IMG/VR virus record: IMGVR_UViG_3300031885_003865
Coordinates: 1-45,250 of that record
DNA from: a virus
Reading direction: 5' to 3' (one strand)
Length of the DNA stretch: 45,250 nucleotides
The notes beneath the pieces were generated by a model that was given only the letters and a program-made list of their open reading frames with translations, was not told where the DNA came from and searched no databases. This document shows positions 31,401-39,937 of this stretch, piece after piece (within the stretch, counting starts at the first letter, position 1; each line of letters opens with the position of its first letter). The position numbers and the translations under genes were made by a program.

Positions 31401-32444
31401 GTGCGCGAGAAATTGAGGAGCGCCGCCGAAACGCTCCTGCGCTTCGCCGAGGCGGTGGAGCGCCGGGGCCTGCGGGCTGGCTACGAGGTGCTGGCCGAGG
31501 CCGAGACCACGAGCGATTTCCCAATCCTCCTTTCGAACGAGATTGGGAAGGTCCTTCAGCAGGCGTATCGCGCGGTGCCTGACGAGTGGCAGCGCGTCAC
31601 GCAGCAGGTCGACGTCCCCGACTTCAAGGAGCGCAAGGCGGTCAGGATCAGCGAGGCCGAGGATCTCCTGCCCATTGCGGAAATGGGCGAGTACATCGAT
31701 TCGACCCTCTCCGAGTCGGCGGAGGGCTATCGGGTCGGCAAGTTCGGCCGCGAGTTCGGCGTTTCTTGGGAAACGATCGTCAACGACGACCTCAGGGCCA
31801 TCATCCGTCAGCCGGAGCGGTTCGGGCGCGCGGCGGCGGCGCTGGTCAACGCCCTGACGTGGAGCATCCTGGCCAATGGCCACGACGAGACGTTGGTGCC
31901 GATGTACGACGGCAAGGCGCTATTCAGCGCCGACCACGGGAACCTCATCGACGACGCGCTCTCGGAGACCGGGATGCAGGCCGCCCTGGCGGCCATCCGC
32001 CGCCAGACCGACGACAAGGGGCGGCCGATCACGTTTCCTGGGCGTTTCACGCTCGTGGTTCCAGTGGAGCTGCAGTTCCCAGCGCGCAAGATCCTCGAAT
32101 CCGTTGCGTCCACCATCTCGGCCGGCAACTCCGGTATCATCAACCCGGCCCAGGGCGTGGCGGACCTGATCTTGGTGCCCTGGCTCACGGACGCCAACGA
32201 CTGGTACCTCATCGCGTCGCCGGCCGACATCGACACCATCTACGTCGCGTTTCTCTCCATCGTCGGTCGTTCGCCGCAGCTCTTCATCCAAGAGCCCGGC
32301 TGGCGCTTTGTCGGCGGCGGCGTGCCCGACGTCCGCCAGGGCGTTGGCCAGACCAGCGACGTCGCCAAGTACCGTGTCCGCCACGTCGTAGGCGTCAAGC
32401 CCATCGACTGGCGCGGGATGGTCAAGTCACAGGTCGGGGCGTAG
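31401..32444 (+). CDS. major capsid protein (Mu gpT-like)
   Basis: 347 residues from GTG 31401 (AGGGGGTG upstream; GTG 31392 overlaps it). The N-terminal helix (LREKLRSA-like) is followed by a strand-rich core with FGREFGVSWETIVNDDLRAI, ALTWSILANGHDE, GKALFSADHGNLID, ITFPGRFTLVVPVELQFPAR and DWYLIASPADIDTIYVAFL. The SADHGNL stretch and order match Mu gpT-type major head subunits. Several hundred copies would form the shell. Confidence 0.9.
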   Translation: MREKLRSAAETLLRFAEAVERRGLRAGYEVLAEAETTSDFPILLSNEIGKVLQQAYRAVPDEWQRVTQQVDVPDFKERKAVRISEAEDLLPIAEMGEYIDSTLSESAEGYRVGKFGREFGVSWETIVNDDLRAIIRQPERFGRAAAALVNALTWSILANGHDETLVPMYDGKALFSADHGNLIDDALSETGMQAALAAIRRQTDDKGRPITFPGRFTLVVPVELQFPARKILESVASTISAGNSGIINPAQGVADLILVPWLTDANDWYLIASPADIDTIYVAFLSIVGRSPQLFIQEPGWRFVGGGVPDVRQGVGQTSDVAKYRVRHVVGVKPIDWRGMVKSQVGA

Positions 32445-32448
32445 CACG

Positions 32449-32682
32449 ATGGCCATCACGCGGCGGCCGGTCAACCTGACCGAGGAGGCGCTGGTCGGGC
32501 AGCTCGAGGAGTCGAAACGGACGAACGAACTGCTGGGCCAGCTTGTCGAGGAGCAGCGCCAGAGCGCCCGGGTGACCGGCGAGCTGGTGGCGCTGCTCAA
32601 GAAGAGGGGGCGGGAGAATGTCGGACCTGGACCTGCTAAGGCAAAACGTCCGGGACCAGGAAGACCCGCCTCAGTTTCGTGA
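32449..32682 (+). CDS. small coiled-coil protein after the capsid gene
   Basis: 77 residues with a helix/coiled-coil (LTEEALVGQLEESKRTNELL, QLVEEQRQSARVTGEL) and a basic Pro/Gly-rich tail. The last 65 bases also encode the start of the next gene in another frame. Function unknown; possibly a head accessory. Confidence 0.6.
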   Translation: MAITRRPVNLTEEALVGQLEESKRTNELLGQLVEEQRQSARVTGELVALLKKRGRENVGPGPAKAKRPGPGRPASVS

Positions 32683-32929
32683 TGAGATCCTGGCGGGGCT
32701 GCTGGCCAGGTACAGCGGTGACGTCAACTTGGCCAGCGCCCACGTATGGGTGTTGCGCGCCGGCGACGCGAGCTTAAGGAACTTCAGGTTCAACGTCGAC
32801 GGCCGCAGCGTGGACAAGTCCATGACGGCCCAGGAGTGCCGGGAGCAGGCGGCGATGTTCCGCCAGATGGCCGCCGGCGCCGGCGAGGAGATCGTGGAGG
32901 TCGACTGGACCAACGCGTTTGACGTGTAG
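32618..32929 (+). CDS. head-tail connector candidate 1
   Basis: 103 residues, ATG preceded by AGAGGGGGCGGGAGA inside the previous gene. Features are FRDEILAGLLARYSGDVNLA, FRFNVDGRSVDKSMTAQECR and a helix ending in VEVDWTNAFDV. Size, helical start and place after the capsid gene suggest an adaptor (SPP1 gp15-like role), without a recognised family signature. Confidence 0.6.
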   Translation: MSDLDLLRQNVRDQEDPPQFRDEILAGLLARYSGDVNLASAHVWVLRAGDASLRNFRFNVDGRSVDKSMTAQECREQAAMFRQMAAGAGEEIVEVDWTNAFDV

Positions 32930-32941
32930 GGGGTGGGCGCC

Positions 32942-33313
32942 GTGTTGACCAGCGACGACGTCGATTACATCAGGGAGTGCCTGGCGGACGTCGCCGGTGA
33001 CGTCGAGGCGCCCATCACCTACCGCACGTTCGAGGCGCGCGAGGCGGGCGACGCCGCCCTGGGCATCCCCGACGAGCTGACGTTTGAGGACGAGGAGACC
33101 GCCGCCTGCGTGCGCGAGCTCACCCTGCAGCAGGTCGCCCTGGCCGGCGGCAGGTACGAGCTTGGCGACATCGAGGCGACGATCAGGCGCGGGACGGCGC
33201 CGGCCTATGGCGACCGTTTGGCCTGGGGCGGCCGCGAGTTTGGGGTTGTCGAGGTCCGGGAGGTGCGGCTGGGCGCTGTGGTCGCCTGGCGGGTGAGGTG
33301 CAAGCGGCTGTGA
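32942..33313 (+). CDS. head-tail connector candidate 2 (stopper-like)
   Basis: About 123 residues from GTG 32942 (GGGGGTG upstream). The N-terminal helix DVDYIRECLADVAGDV precedes a beta-rich part (RYELGDIEATIRRGTAPAYG, FGVVEVREVRLGAVVAWRVR) that resembles head-closure/stopper proteins. It overlaps the next gene by four bases. Assigned mainly by order. Confidence 0.6.
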   Translation: MLTSDDVDYIRECLADVAGDVEAPITYRTFEAREAGDAALGIPDELTFEDEETAACVRELTLQQVALAGGRYELGDIEATIRRGTAPAYGDRLAWGGREFGVVEVREVRLGAVVAWRVRCKRL

Positions 33314-33891
33314 GCGCCATCTTCGAGATCCGCGCGACCGGCTTCCAGGAAGCGCTGCAGCGCTTGCGGGCGGTGCCGCAGCTCGTGCGCGTCAACGCCG
33401 AGGCGGCCGTGGCGGCGACCGTCATGCAGGGCGCGCGTTGGATCATGGAGGATACGCCGGTCGACACCGGCCGGCTGCGGGCCTCGATAGGCGGCAACCT
33501 GGTGCCCAGTACCGAGGGGCGGGGCGGGGCGGCCGAAGGGCGGGGGCAGTCGGCCACCGAGCTGCGCGGGCTCACCGGCGTCATTGGCACCAACGTCGAG
33601 TACGCGGTGCACGTCGAGTACGGCCACGTCGCGCGGGGGCCGCGGCAGCTGACGGCCCGGCAGCGAGCTTACCTGTTCGCCGTGGGCATCCTGGTCCGCG
33701 GCCCTGGCGGCCGGGTGCTCCTCGGCGACATCAACCGGCGCATCAACAGGCGCGCCGGCATCACCTTCCGCGTCAAGGGCAAGGGCATGTTCAGAAAAAA
33801 CATCCCGCGCATCCGGGAGTACTTCCTGGGCCGTATGAACCGGGCGGTGGCGGCGGCTGCGGCCGGCCAGACGCTGGGACTGGAGGGCTGA
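33310..33891 (+). CDS. HK97 gp10-like tail completion protein
   Basis: 193 residues, GTG overlapping the previous stop. FEIRATGFQEALQRLRAVPQ, ARWIMEDTPVDTGRLRASIG and VEYAVHVEYGHVARGP are the HK97 gp10 signature (PVDTGRLR...YVEYG). A basic insertion (NRRINRRAGITFRVKGKGMF) enlarges it. It helps join tail to head. Confidence 0.88.
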   Translation: MSAIFEIRATGFQEALQRLRAVPQLVRVNAEAAVAATVMQGARWIMEDTPVDTGRLRASIGGNLVPSTEGRGGAAEGRGQSATELRGLTGVIGTNVEYAVHVEYGHVARGPRQLTARQRAYLFAVGILVRGPGGRVLLGDINRRINRRAGITFRVKGKGMFRKNIPRIREYFLGRMNRAVAAAAAGQTLGLEG

Positions 33892-33894
33892 GGC

Positions 33895-34407
33895 ATGGAG
33901 AACACCATGGTCACCATCGTCAAGTACTTGCAGGACAACCACGCCGCCCTCGGCCTGGCCGGCCCGGAGGACGTGCTCACCACCTCGCGGCCTACCCGCG
34001 ACATGCCGGCGCTGTCCGTGACCGTCACGCCCCTGCGCACGATGCCCGCTGGCGGCCCCGGGCCGGCTGGGTTGTGGGTCGTGGCCGGCACCAGGGCCGA
34101 GCAGTTCCTGACCGTGCTCGAGCTCGAGTGCCGCCACCAGGGCGACGCGGCCGCAGGCGACGTGTACTGGAACACCGTCCGCCGGCTGCGCGACGCGGCG
34201 GAGACTCTGCTGGCGGGGCCGACGAAGGCCGGCCTTGGGATGGAGCGCAAGGACTGGACCGACCCTGAAGAGCCGGTCGTGGCCGGGCGCATCAGGTTCG
34301 AGTACCAGAGCGACGAGGCCTTGGACGACCCGGAGCGGCCGGCCGTGCGCTCGTGGTACCTGACCTACGAGGTACGCTGGTGGCGGCCCATCCCAGAGGC
34401 CGTCTGA
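33895..34407 (+). CDS. tail terminator-like protein
   Basis: 170 residues, ATG three bases after the previous stop region. MVTIVKYLQDNHAALGLAGP, LELECRHQGDAAAGDVYWNT and EVRWWRPIPEA give an alpha/beta pattern like minor tail/terminator proteins, and the location before the tail tube gene is correct. No decisive motif. Confidence 0.65.
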   Translation: MENTMVTIVKYLQDNHAALGLAGPEDVLTTSRPTRDMPALSVTVTPLRTMPAGGPGPAGLWVVAGTRAEQFLTVLELECRHQGDAAAGDVYWNTVRRLRDAAETLLAGPTKAGLGMERKDWTDPEEPVVAGRIRFEYQSDEALDDPERPAVRSWYLTYEVRWWRPIPEAV

Positions 34408-34422
34408 GCGGAGGTGGTGACG

Positions 34423-34602
34423 TTGACCAGGCGCTGCAAGTGTGGCTTCGTGTTCAGATTCGCGCGCGAGCCCCGCCGCGCAGTCGAGGTGATCTGCCCG
34501 ACGTGCGGCCGGCGCCAGAAGATGGCGCCGCGGCCGGCCACCAAGGGCGGCGGGGACCAGTCTGCCAAGAACCCGGAGGTGAAGGTCGATGCGGAAGCTT
34601 GA
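34423..34602 (+). CDS. small zinc-ribbon protein in the tail module
   Basis: 59 residues from TTG 34423, chosen because GGAGG lies eight bases upstream; two GTG codons at 34414 and 34417 overlap that site. CKCGFVFRF...VICPTCGRR is a zinc ribbon, then a basic, disordered tail. It overlaps the tail tube gene by 14 bases. Role unknown. Confidence 0.6.
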   Translation: MTRRCKCGFVFRFAREPRRAVEVICPTCGRRQKMAPRPATKGGGDQSAKNPEVKVDAEA

Positions 34603-35272
34603 GCAGCTCAAGACGTGTGAGCTGGGCCTGATCTGCACTGCCGAGTGTTGGGGGCTCATCCCCGGCGTGCAAGATTTCGGGTACGAGCCGTCGGTTGAGA
34701 TCACCGCCCACAGGAGCGGCATGGGCGCCGACGGCATCGTGGCCCTGACCGCCGCAACGGGCGGGGTCCAGGGCGGTTTCGACGTTGAGGGCGTAGAGAA
34801 CGAGGACCTGGCGCTGCGCTACATCATGCGCAAGGCCGAGGCGGATTTCGTCGGCTTCGACATCAGCCAGGCGCGGTCGTTTTTCATCTACAGCAACGTG
34901 AAGGATGAGGACGACAACCACATCCGCGGCCACTTCGTCCGCCTGGCCAGGCTGTCGAAGGTGCCGGGCAAGGTGGCGCCAGCGGCAAAGCGCCTCGACT
35001 TCCAGGCGGTGAAGGGTATCCCTTACAACAAGGCCGTCTACGCCGAGGCTTTCGAGGGCGCCGTAGAGCCGTTGACCGCCCTGACCTTGACCGAGACCGC
35101 CGTCAAGGACGAGACGGGGAGCTACGCGCTCCTCGTAATGCGCAACGGCGTGATCCTCGAGGAGACGACCGACTACACGGCCACGGCGACCGTCGTGACC
35201 CTGACCGTGGGGCTCGGGCTGACTGACAAGGCGGTCGTGGCATACTTGTACGACCCGGCGGCCGAGGAGTAA
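34589..35272 (+). CDS. major tail tube protein
   Basis: 227 residues. The core is beta-rich (IPGVQDFGYEPSVEITAHRS, GGFDVEGVENEDLALRYIMR, FFIYSNVKDEDDNHIRGHFV). A C-terminal Ig-like domain (ALTLTETAVKDETGSYALLV, TATATVVTLTVGLGLTDKAV) is common on siphovirus tubes. Order before chaperones and tape measure fits. Followed by a GC-rich hairpin, as expected for a highly expressed gene. Confidence 0.8.
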   Translation: MRKLEQLKTCELGLICTAECWGLIPGVQDFGYEPSVEITAHRSGMGADGIVALTAATGGVQGGFDVEGVENEDLALRYIMRKAEADFVGFDISQARSFFIYSNVKDEDDNHIRGHFVRLARLSKVPGKVAPAAKRLDFQAVKGIPYNKAVYAEAFEGAVEPLTALTLTETAVKDETGSYALLVMRNGVILEETTDYTATATVVTLTVGLGLTDKAVVAYLYDPAAEE

Positions 35273-35310
35273 ACCGCAGCCCGGGCGGTGGCGACCAGTG
35301 GCAAGCGAGG

Positions 35311-35337
35311 CGGGGAGGGGCTGCCCGCCCCTCCCCG
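35311..35337. terminator. hairpin after the tail tube gene
   Basis: A perfect 10-bp stem CGGGGAGGGG / CCCCTCCCCG with a 7-base loop. There is no T-run. It probably causes partial termination or stabilises the upstream mRNA. Twelve bases downstream begins parS-like site B. Confidence 0.5.
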
Positions 35338-35349
35338 GTGCCTAGCGAG

Positions 35350-35365
35350 ATTTTGCGTGAAATAT
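35350..35365 (+). promoter_or_regulatory. parS-like site B
   Basis: ATTTTGCGTGAAATAT in the gap between tail tube and tail chaperone genes. It differs from site C at one base (T for C at position 5), and the match extends further to TCG. Same strand orientation as sites A and C. Confidence 0.55.
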
Positions 35366-35383
35366 CGAGAGGAGGAAGCGGCG

Positions 35384-36097
35384 ATGCCCAGGCCCGACGA
35401 CGACACCGTTGCCCGTCGCACCGAAGAGTTCGCCTCCGGGACGTACCAGCCCGAGATCCCCGGCCTCGACGGCCTGATGTTCGTGGCCCTGACCCTGCGC
35501 GACCGCGGCGTCGCCAGCCGCGCGTACTCGGCGCGCCTCATGGAGCTGCACAAAGCTGGCGGGATGTACTCGCGGGCCCTCCTGGGCGAGGTCCTCCGCC
35601 AACGATGCGCGGAGGCCGGGATCGATCCCGTCTGCACGCAGCGCTGGCTCAAGGTCCTGCGTCGGCTGTTCGACCAAGCGGCCGACCTCGGGGCGCCCCC
35701 GCGGCTGACTGCGGCGGAGGTGGCTCGCCTGGCGCCCGAGGAGCGTGAGCAGCACCTGGTGGCCTTGGCCGAGTACAACGACCGCCTCGCGGCGCACATC
35801 GAGGGCGCGCTCACCGACGACGAGCGCCTGCTGCGCGACCAGGTGCGCCAGGTGGAGACGCTGGAGCGCGAGCTCGAGCGCTACACTTACGAGCATCACG
35901 CGCGTGCGCACCAGTACAACGTCGAGCTGCAGCTCGGCTGCCGGCGGGCGGACGCCCCGGAGCGGCCGTACTTCGCCGACGTGGCCGCGGTAGAGGCGCT
36001 GGCGGAGCGGAGCCCGGAGGTGCTGCGCCAGCTCTACGTCGCCTGGCGCGAGTGGCGGGAGGGGCGGCACCCGGATTTTTCCTCGCGTGCGTCCTGA
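35384..36097 (+). CDS. tail assembly chaperone (gpG-like)
   Basis: 237 residues, ATG with GAGGAGG. Helical, acidic protein (GLDGLMFVALTLRDRGVASR, VARLAPEEREQHLVALAEYN, ELERYTYEHHARAHQYNVEL). Located between tail tube and tape measure and overlapping a second frame by 46 bases, it fits the G part of the lambda G/GT pair. It would coat the tape measure during tail assembly. Near its end GATTTTTCC provides a slippage site. Confidence 0.65.
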   Translation: MPRPDDDTVARRTEEFASGTYQPEIPGLDGLMFVALTLRDRGVASRAYSARLMELHKAGGMYSRALLGEVLRQRCAEAGIDPVCTQRWLKVLRRLFDQAADLGAPPRLTAAEVARLAPEEREQHLVALAEYNDRLAAHIEGALTDDERLLRDQVRQVETLERELERYTYEHHARAHQYNVELQLGCRRADAPERPYFADVAAVEALAERSPEVLRQLYVAWREWREGRHPDFSSRAS

Positions 36098-36450
36098 CGC
36101 CGGCTTGGCAGCGGCTCTGGGGCGCGGCGAGGGCGGCGGGGGCGCCGCCGTTCCCCGGCGCCGCGGCCGAGTGGTCGACGGACCAGCTGGGCCTCGTGCG
36201 CCTGACCCAGGAGGTCGAGCGCCTCGTACAGGCGCTGTCGTGGCGCCAGGTGGACGTGACCGAGTTCCTCGGCGCCCACGAGCGCGAGCTCGAGACGCAC
36301 GAGGGGCTGAGACGGCTGGTCGAGTGGGCCGAGCGGCGCGACGGGGACGGAGCGGGTGCGGGCGGCGAGACGCCGGCTAGGGCGCCGGGCGAGTACGCCC
36401 AGGGGTGGCGGGCCGACCTGGCGGGGCGGCGGCAGGGTGCTACGGGGTAG
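36052..36450 (+). CDS. tail chaperone T part, probably made by -1 frameshift
   Basis: The -1 frame relative to the gpG-like gene is open beyond the slippage site to 36450. It reads GFFLACVLTPAWQRLWGAAR, then QLGLVRLTQEVERLVQALSW and a C-terminal acidic-to-basic tail. The listed GTG at 36052 has only a weak GGAG-like site, so expression as a GT fusion (about 360 residues) is more likely than independent initiation. It converges with the minus-strand gene by 11 bases. Confidence 0.6.
   Translation: MAGGAAPGFFLACVLTPAWQRLWGAARAAGAPPFPGAAAEWSTDQLGLVRLTQEVERLVQALSWRQVDVTEFLGAHERELETHEGLRRLVEWAERRDGDGAGAGGETPARAPGEYAQGWRADLAGRRQGATG
36075..36082 (+). other. candidate -1 ribosomal frameshift site
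   Basis: Zero frame reads CCG GAT TTT TCC. Five consecutive T allow the TTT tRNA to re-pair one base back, giving GGA TTT TTC CTC in the T frame. It lies 13-20 bases before the zero-frame stop, the usual place in tail chaperone genes. Confidence 0.55.
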
Positions 36451-36799
36451 GCGGCGCGGGCGGGGCGGGCGCCGGCGGTTCGGTGAACTGGCCCAGGGGC
36501 ATGGCCGCGCGCGTCGCGGCGTCGAACCGCGAGCGGACGTGGCACTCCTTGCAGACCCACGTGGCGGTGTCCAGGGTCAGTTCCTCGGGGCGGGCGCACG
36601 CGGGGCAGGCCACCTTGGCGAACTCGGGGGCGGGGATGAAAAGCGAACGTACGCCTTCTACGATGTTCCATAGCAGTCCTATTCCCAGCAACGGCAGCCC
36701 CACGAAGGGCAAGAACGGTGACAGAATGCATCCCAAGCCGGCCGCGCCGATGCCGACTCCAGGGAATTTCTTGTTGGACATCCATTCGTCGCGTCTCAA
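36440..36799 (-). CDS. inverted membrane plus zinc-ribbon protein (moron candidate)
   Basis: The only minus-strand gene in the late region. The TTG at 36799 has AAGGAGGTG at ideal spacing; an ATG six codons later is an alternative. 119 residues: two closely spaced hydrophobic stretches (about 14-45, GVGIGAAGLGCILSPFLPFV, GLPLLGIGLLWNIVEGV), then a zinc ribbon (CPAC...CKEC, about 66-87) and a proline-rich end. The topology suggests an inner-membrane protein with a cytoplasmic zinc domain. Such inserted reverse genes are often lysogeny-expressed; superinfection exclusion is a possibility, not shown. The tape-measure leader overlaps its probable promoter region. Confidence 0.75.
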   Translation of the reverse strand: MRRDEWMSNKKFPGVGIGAAGLGCILSPFLPFVGLPLLGIGLLWNIVEGVRSLFIPAPEFAKVACPACARPEELTLDTATWVCKECHVRSRFDAATRAAMPLGQFTEPPAPAPPAPPTP

Positions 36800-36850
36800 G
36801 GCCTGACACCTCCTTCTTGGTATTTCGCAACTGAAAGGGGAGATCCTGCT

Positions 36851-39800
36851 GTGCCCGCCGATCAAGGGATCCGGCTGAATGTGAGCGCGGATGTCCAGCA
36901 GGTTGACGGCTTCACGACGGCGGTGGGCCGTCTGCAGACCAGTGCCGACGGCCTTTACCGAGTCCTGGGGCAGCTTGGCGTCATTTACGCGATGCAGCGC
37001 GCATTTGTCGCCCTCACTCGGTCTGGGAGCACAACGGAGTATGCCTTTGTGCGCCTGGCGGTGACCGCCGGCGAGAGCCGTACCAGTCTCGAGGCCCTCG
37101 CGCGGACGATGGTCGGTAGTATCTACGGCCCCCAGGCCATGGCCGCCGCGATGACAGACCTGGCCGTGGCCGGCGCCGACGTCCGCGAGATTTATGCCAG
37201 CCTCCCGGCCGCCATCGATTGGGCCACCGCCAGCGGCCAGGCGCTCGAGACGGCGACCGCCGGCCTGATCGACGTCGCGGAGGCGTTCGGGGTGGAGTTC
37301 GAGCAGGCGCAGGAGGTCGCCGACCTCTTCGCGGCCGCGATGCAGAGTTGCGACATCCGCGCCGCCGAGCTCGGCCCGGCCCTGGCGACGGTGGGGCCCG
37401 CCGCCCGCCTGGCTGGCCAGGACATGGCCGAAATGACGGCTGCCATGAGCGCGATGTCCAGCATCGGCATCGACGCCGTCAACGGCGCATCCGCGCTCAA
37501 ATACGCCTTGATGGAGCTCAGCAACCCCAGCGAGCAGGCGCGCAAGTTGCTGGAGTCGCTGGGAATCGAGCTTCACGATAGCGCCGGCCGGTTGAAGCAC
37601 TGGTCGGACCTGGTCGGCGAGTTCCAGGCCAAACTCGCCGGGTTGACCGACGAGGCGCGCTCGCAGGCGCTGATCACCATCCTGGGCCTGCGCGGCGTGC
37701 AGGCCATGGCGGCGTCGCTTGACGCCGGCTCCGAGTCTCTCCGCCAAATGGCAGGAGCGTTGGAGGTTGCGGACGGCGCCGCACTCAGGACAGCACAAAC
37801 GATGCGCGGCACGTTCGCGGGAGCGACGCGACAGGCCGGGGCCAATCTTGAGCGACTGGCGGCTGCCGTGTTCAGCGACGTCGAGCCTGCGCTGACTGGT
37901 CTGCTGGGGCTCCTTAGCACGCTCATGGCGGGGTTCAACGCGCTTGAGCCGGCGGGCCGCGGCGCCATTGAACTCTTGGTCGGCGGTGCGGGATTGGCCG
38001 TGGCCTTAAAGATGGTGTATACAACGCTGAAGCAACTCCTGGCGACCCTTGGCATAGCTAGCGCAACATTGAAGGCCATCAGTTGGCCGGTGAGCATCGT
38101 TGCCGGCCTCATCACGGCCCTTCTGTACGCCAAGGGCGCCCAGGTCCAGGCCGCGCGCGCCGCCGAGGAGCACGACCGGTCGATCCTCGACCTCGCGAAG
38201 GCCTTGGAGAAGGCCGAGACCCGCCTGGCGGCGGCCAAGAAGGGCACCGACGAGTACAAGGCCGCCAGCGACGAGCTCCTCAAGGTCAAGCAGGACATCG
38301 CCACGCTGATGCCCGAGATGGCCACCGCGTTTGACACCGAGGGCAAGGCGGTCGACATCCTGGCGGACAAGTACCGCCAGCTCGCCGCCGAGGCCGAGGC
38401 GTCCATGCGCGCGCGGCTGCGTGACCAGATCGCGGCGGCGCGCGCGAAGCAGGTGCAGCTCGCGGAGGATGCCCGCCGCCTGCGTCGCGGCGACGTCGAG
38501 GGCGCGGGGGGACTGGGCGTCGACACCCCGGCCAAGATCGAGGCGCAGACCAAGGCAGCCCTGGAGCTCGAGCGCCAGGCGCGCGAGACGGCCGCCGAGG
38601 TCGAGCGCCTCTACGCCATCCTCGAGGGCCTCGGCGGCGGCGCGGCGCTTGAGGCGCGCTACGAGCGCATCCACCCGCCGCGCCCTCCTCGGGAAGTCCC
38701 TGGCGACAAAAACCCCTTCAGTGACCAGGAGAACGAGGCCATCGCCAAACAGATCGCCCTCTTCGACCACCTGGTGGCCATCGGCGACGCCCGCGTAGAC
38801 ACCCTGCGCGAGCAGCTCGACTGGCTGGGGCTCCTGCGCTTGGAGATGGGCACGTCCTGGGAGCTCGAAGAACTCATCGCCCAGAAGCGGCGCGAGTACG
38901 CCCAGCAGGGCAGCGACGCTTACAAAGAGTGGCTCCAGGCGATGGAGGAGGCCGACCTGGCCTTCGTCGACAAGCAGGTCGAGGCGGCGCGCCGCGGCCT
39001 CGGGGCCCGCATCGACGCCCTGCGCAAGGCATCGGCCGCGGAGCTCGCCATCCGCCAGGAGATCGAAAAGATCGACCGCCAGCTCGAGGCCGAGGATCGC
39101 CAGGAGCGCACGCGCGAGTTTGAGGCGTCGTTGGCCGACCTCCAGGCCGAGGTGGACAAAGTCCGCGCCGACTACGACCGCCAGATCGCGGCCGTCAAGG
39201 GCGAGCGCCAGGTGCGCATCGTGGCCGGCGAGCGGCGCCTGACCTGGGACGAGGGCCGGGTGGCCGAACTGGAGGCCGAGCGCGCCGAGCGTCTGGCCGA
39301 GATGGAGAAGCAGCGCCAAGACCTCGTGCGCGACCGCGAGCGCGAACTGCATCGCCAGCAGATGGAGGACCGCAAGACCGAACTCCAGGAGCGCCTTGAG
39401 CAGCTGCAGGCGGGCCGCGAGCGCGAGATCGAGCAGCTTGAGAAAAACTTGCAGGTCGTCGCTGACTACTGGGCGCGCCAGCGCGAGCTGACCCAGCTGG
39501 CGTACAAGCAGATTCTCCGCGATCTCGAGCTCAAGCAGGACGCCGAGCGCAAGATGTGGCTCGATCATTATGATGCGCTGCTTGGCGATTTCCGGCACTA
39601 CCTCGCCGAGCGCCGGCGCCTCGCGGCAGAGGCAAATGCCGCCGCGGGCGCCGGCTCAACTGGTGGCGGCGGGGGCGGGACTGCAACGACCGGCTCGACC
39701 GCGGCGGCGCAGGGGGCCAGTAGCAGCGCCGGCGGGTCCGCGGGCGCCAGCGGTGCGGCGGCGGTCGCCGGGACCGCCAGCCGAGGCGGCCTAACCGTGA

Positions 39801-39925
39801 TCCAGAATGTGACCGTGCACCTGCCGGCGGCGACCCCCGACACGCTGCGGCAGTGGGGCCTGGGCGAGGCAGATCGCCAGTTTCGCGCCCAGGGGTATTT
39901 CGACCGCGGCGGCGCGCGGCGATAG
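36851..39925 (+). CDS. tape measure protein
   Basis: 1024 residues, GTG with AAAGGGGAG. The N-terminal third matches phage tape measures (TP901-type): VDGFTTAVGRLQTSADGLYR, DMAEMTAAMSAMSSIGIDAV, ASALKYALMELSNPSEQARK, and a hydrophobic segment (about 355-430) with VALKMVYTTLKQLLATLGIA. From about residue 430 to 925 it is a very long charged coiled coil (ERAERLAEMEKQRQDLVRDR). The C-terminus is Gly/Ser/Ala-rich with a folded end (LTVIQNVTVHLPAATPDTLR). Its length sets tail length, roughly 150 nm by the usual 1.5 Angstrom per residue rule. Confidence 0.95.
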   Translation: MPADQGIRLNVSADVQQVDGFTTAVGRLQTSADGLYRVLGQLGVIYAMQRAFVALTRSGSTTEYAFVRLAVTAGESRTSLEALARTMVGSIYGPQAMAAAMTDLAVAGADVREIYASLPAAIDWATASGQALETATAGLIDVAEAFGVEFEQAQEVADLFAAAMQSCDIRAAELGPALATVGPAARLAGQDMAEMTAAMSAMSSIGIDAVNGASALKYALMELSNPSEQARKLLESLGIELHDSAGRLKHWSDLVGEFQAKLAGLTDEARSQALITILGLRGVQAMAASLDAGSESLRQMAGALEVADGAALRTAQTMRGTFAGATRQAGANLERLAAAVFSDVEPALTGLLGLLSTLMAGFNALEPAGRGAIELLVGGAGLAVALKMVYTTLKQLLATLGIASATLKAISWPVSIVAGLITALLYAKGAQVQAARAAEEHDRSILDLAKALEKAETRLAAAKKGTDEYKAASDELLKVKQDIATLMPEMATAFDTEGKAVDILADKYRQLAAEAEASMRARLRDQIAAARAKQVQLAEDARRLRRGDVEGAGGLGVDTPAKIEAQTKAALELERQARETAAEVERLYAILEGLGGGAALEARYERIHPPRPPREVPGDKNPFSDQENEAIAKQIALFDHLVAIGDARVDTLREQLDWLGLLRLEMGTSWELEELIAQKRREYAQQGSDAYKEWLQAMEEADLAFVDKQVEAARRGLGARIDALRKASAAELAIRQEIEKIDRQLEAEDRQERTREFEASLADLQAEVDKVRADYDRQIAAVKGERQVRIVAGERRLTWDEGRVAELEAERAERLAEMEKQRQDLVRDRERELHRQQMEDRKTELQERLEQLQAGREREIEQLEKNLQVVADYWARQRELTQLAYKQILRDLELKQDAERKMWLDHYDALLGDFRHYLAERRRLAAEANAAAGAGSTGGGGGGTATTGSTAAAQGASSSAGGSAGASGAAAVAGTASRGGLTVIQNVTVHLPAATPDTLRQWGLGEADRQFRAQGYFDRGGARR

Positions 39926-39937
39926 GGAGGAATAACG

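Noticed and set aside
31761-31774. GTTTCTTGGGAAAC in the capsid gene as a fourth parS-like site
   Set aside because: The arms match canonical parS but not the phage motif ATTTC-GCGT-GAAAT, and the centre TTGG differs. More likely a coincidence of coding sequence.
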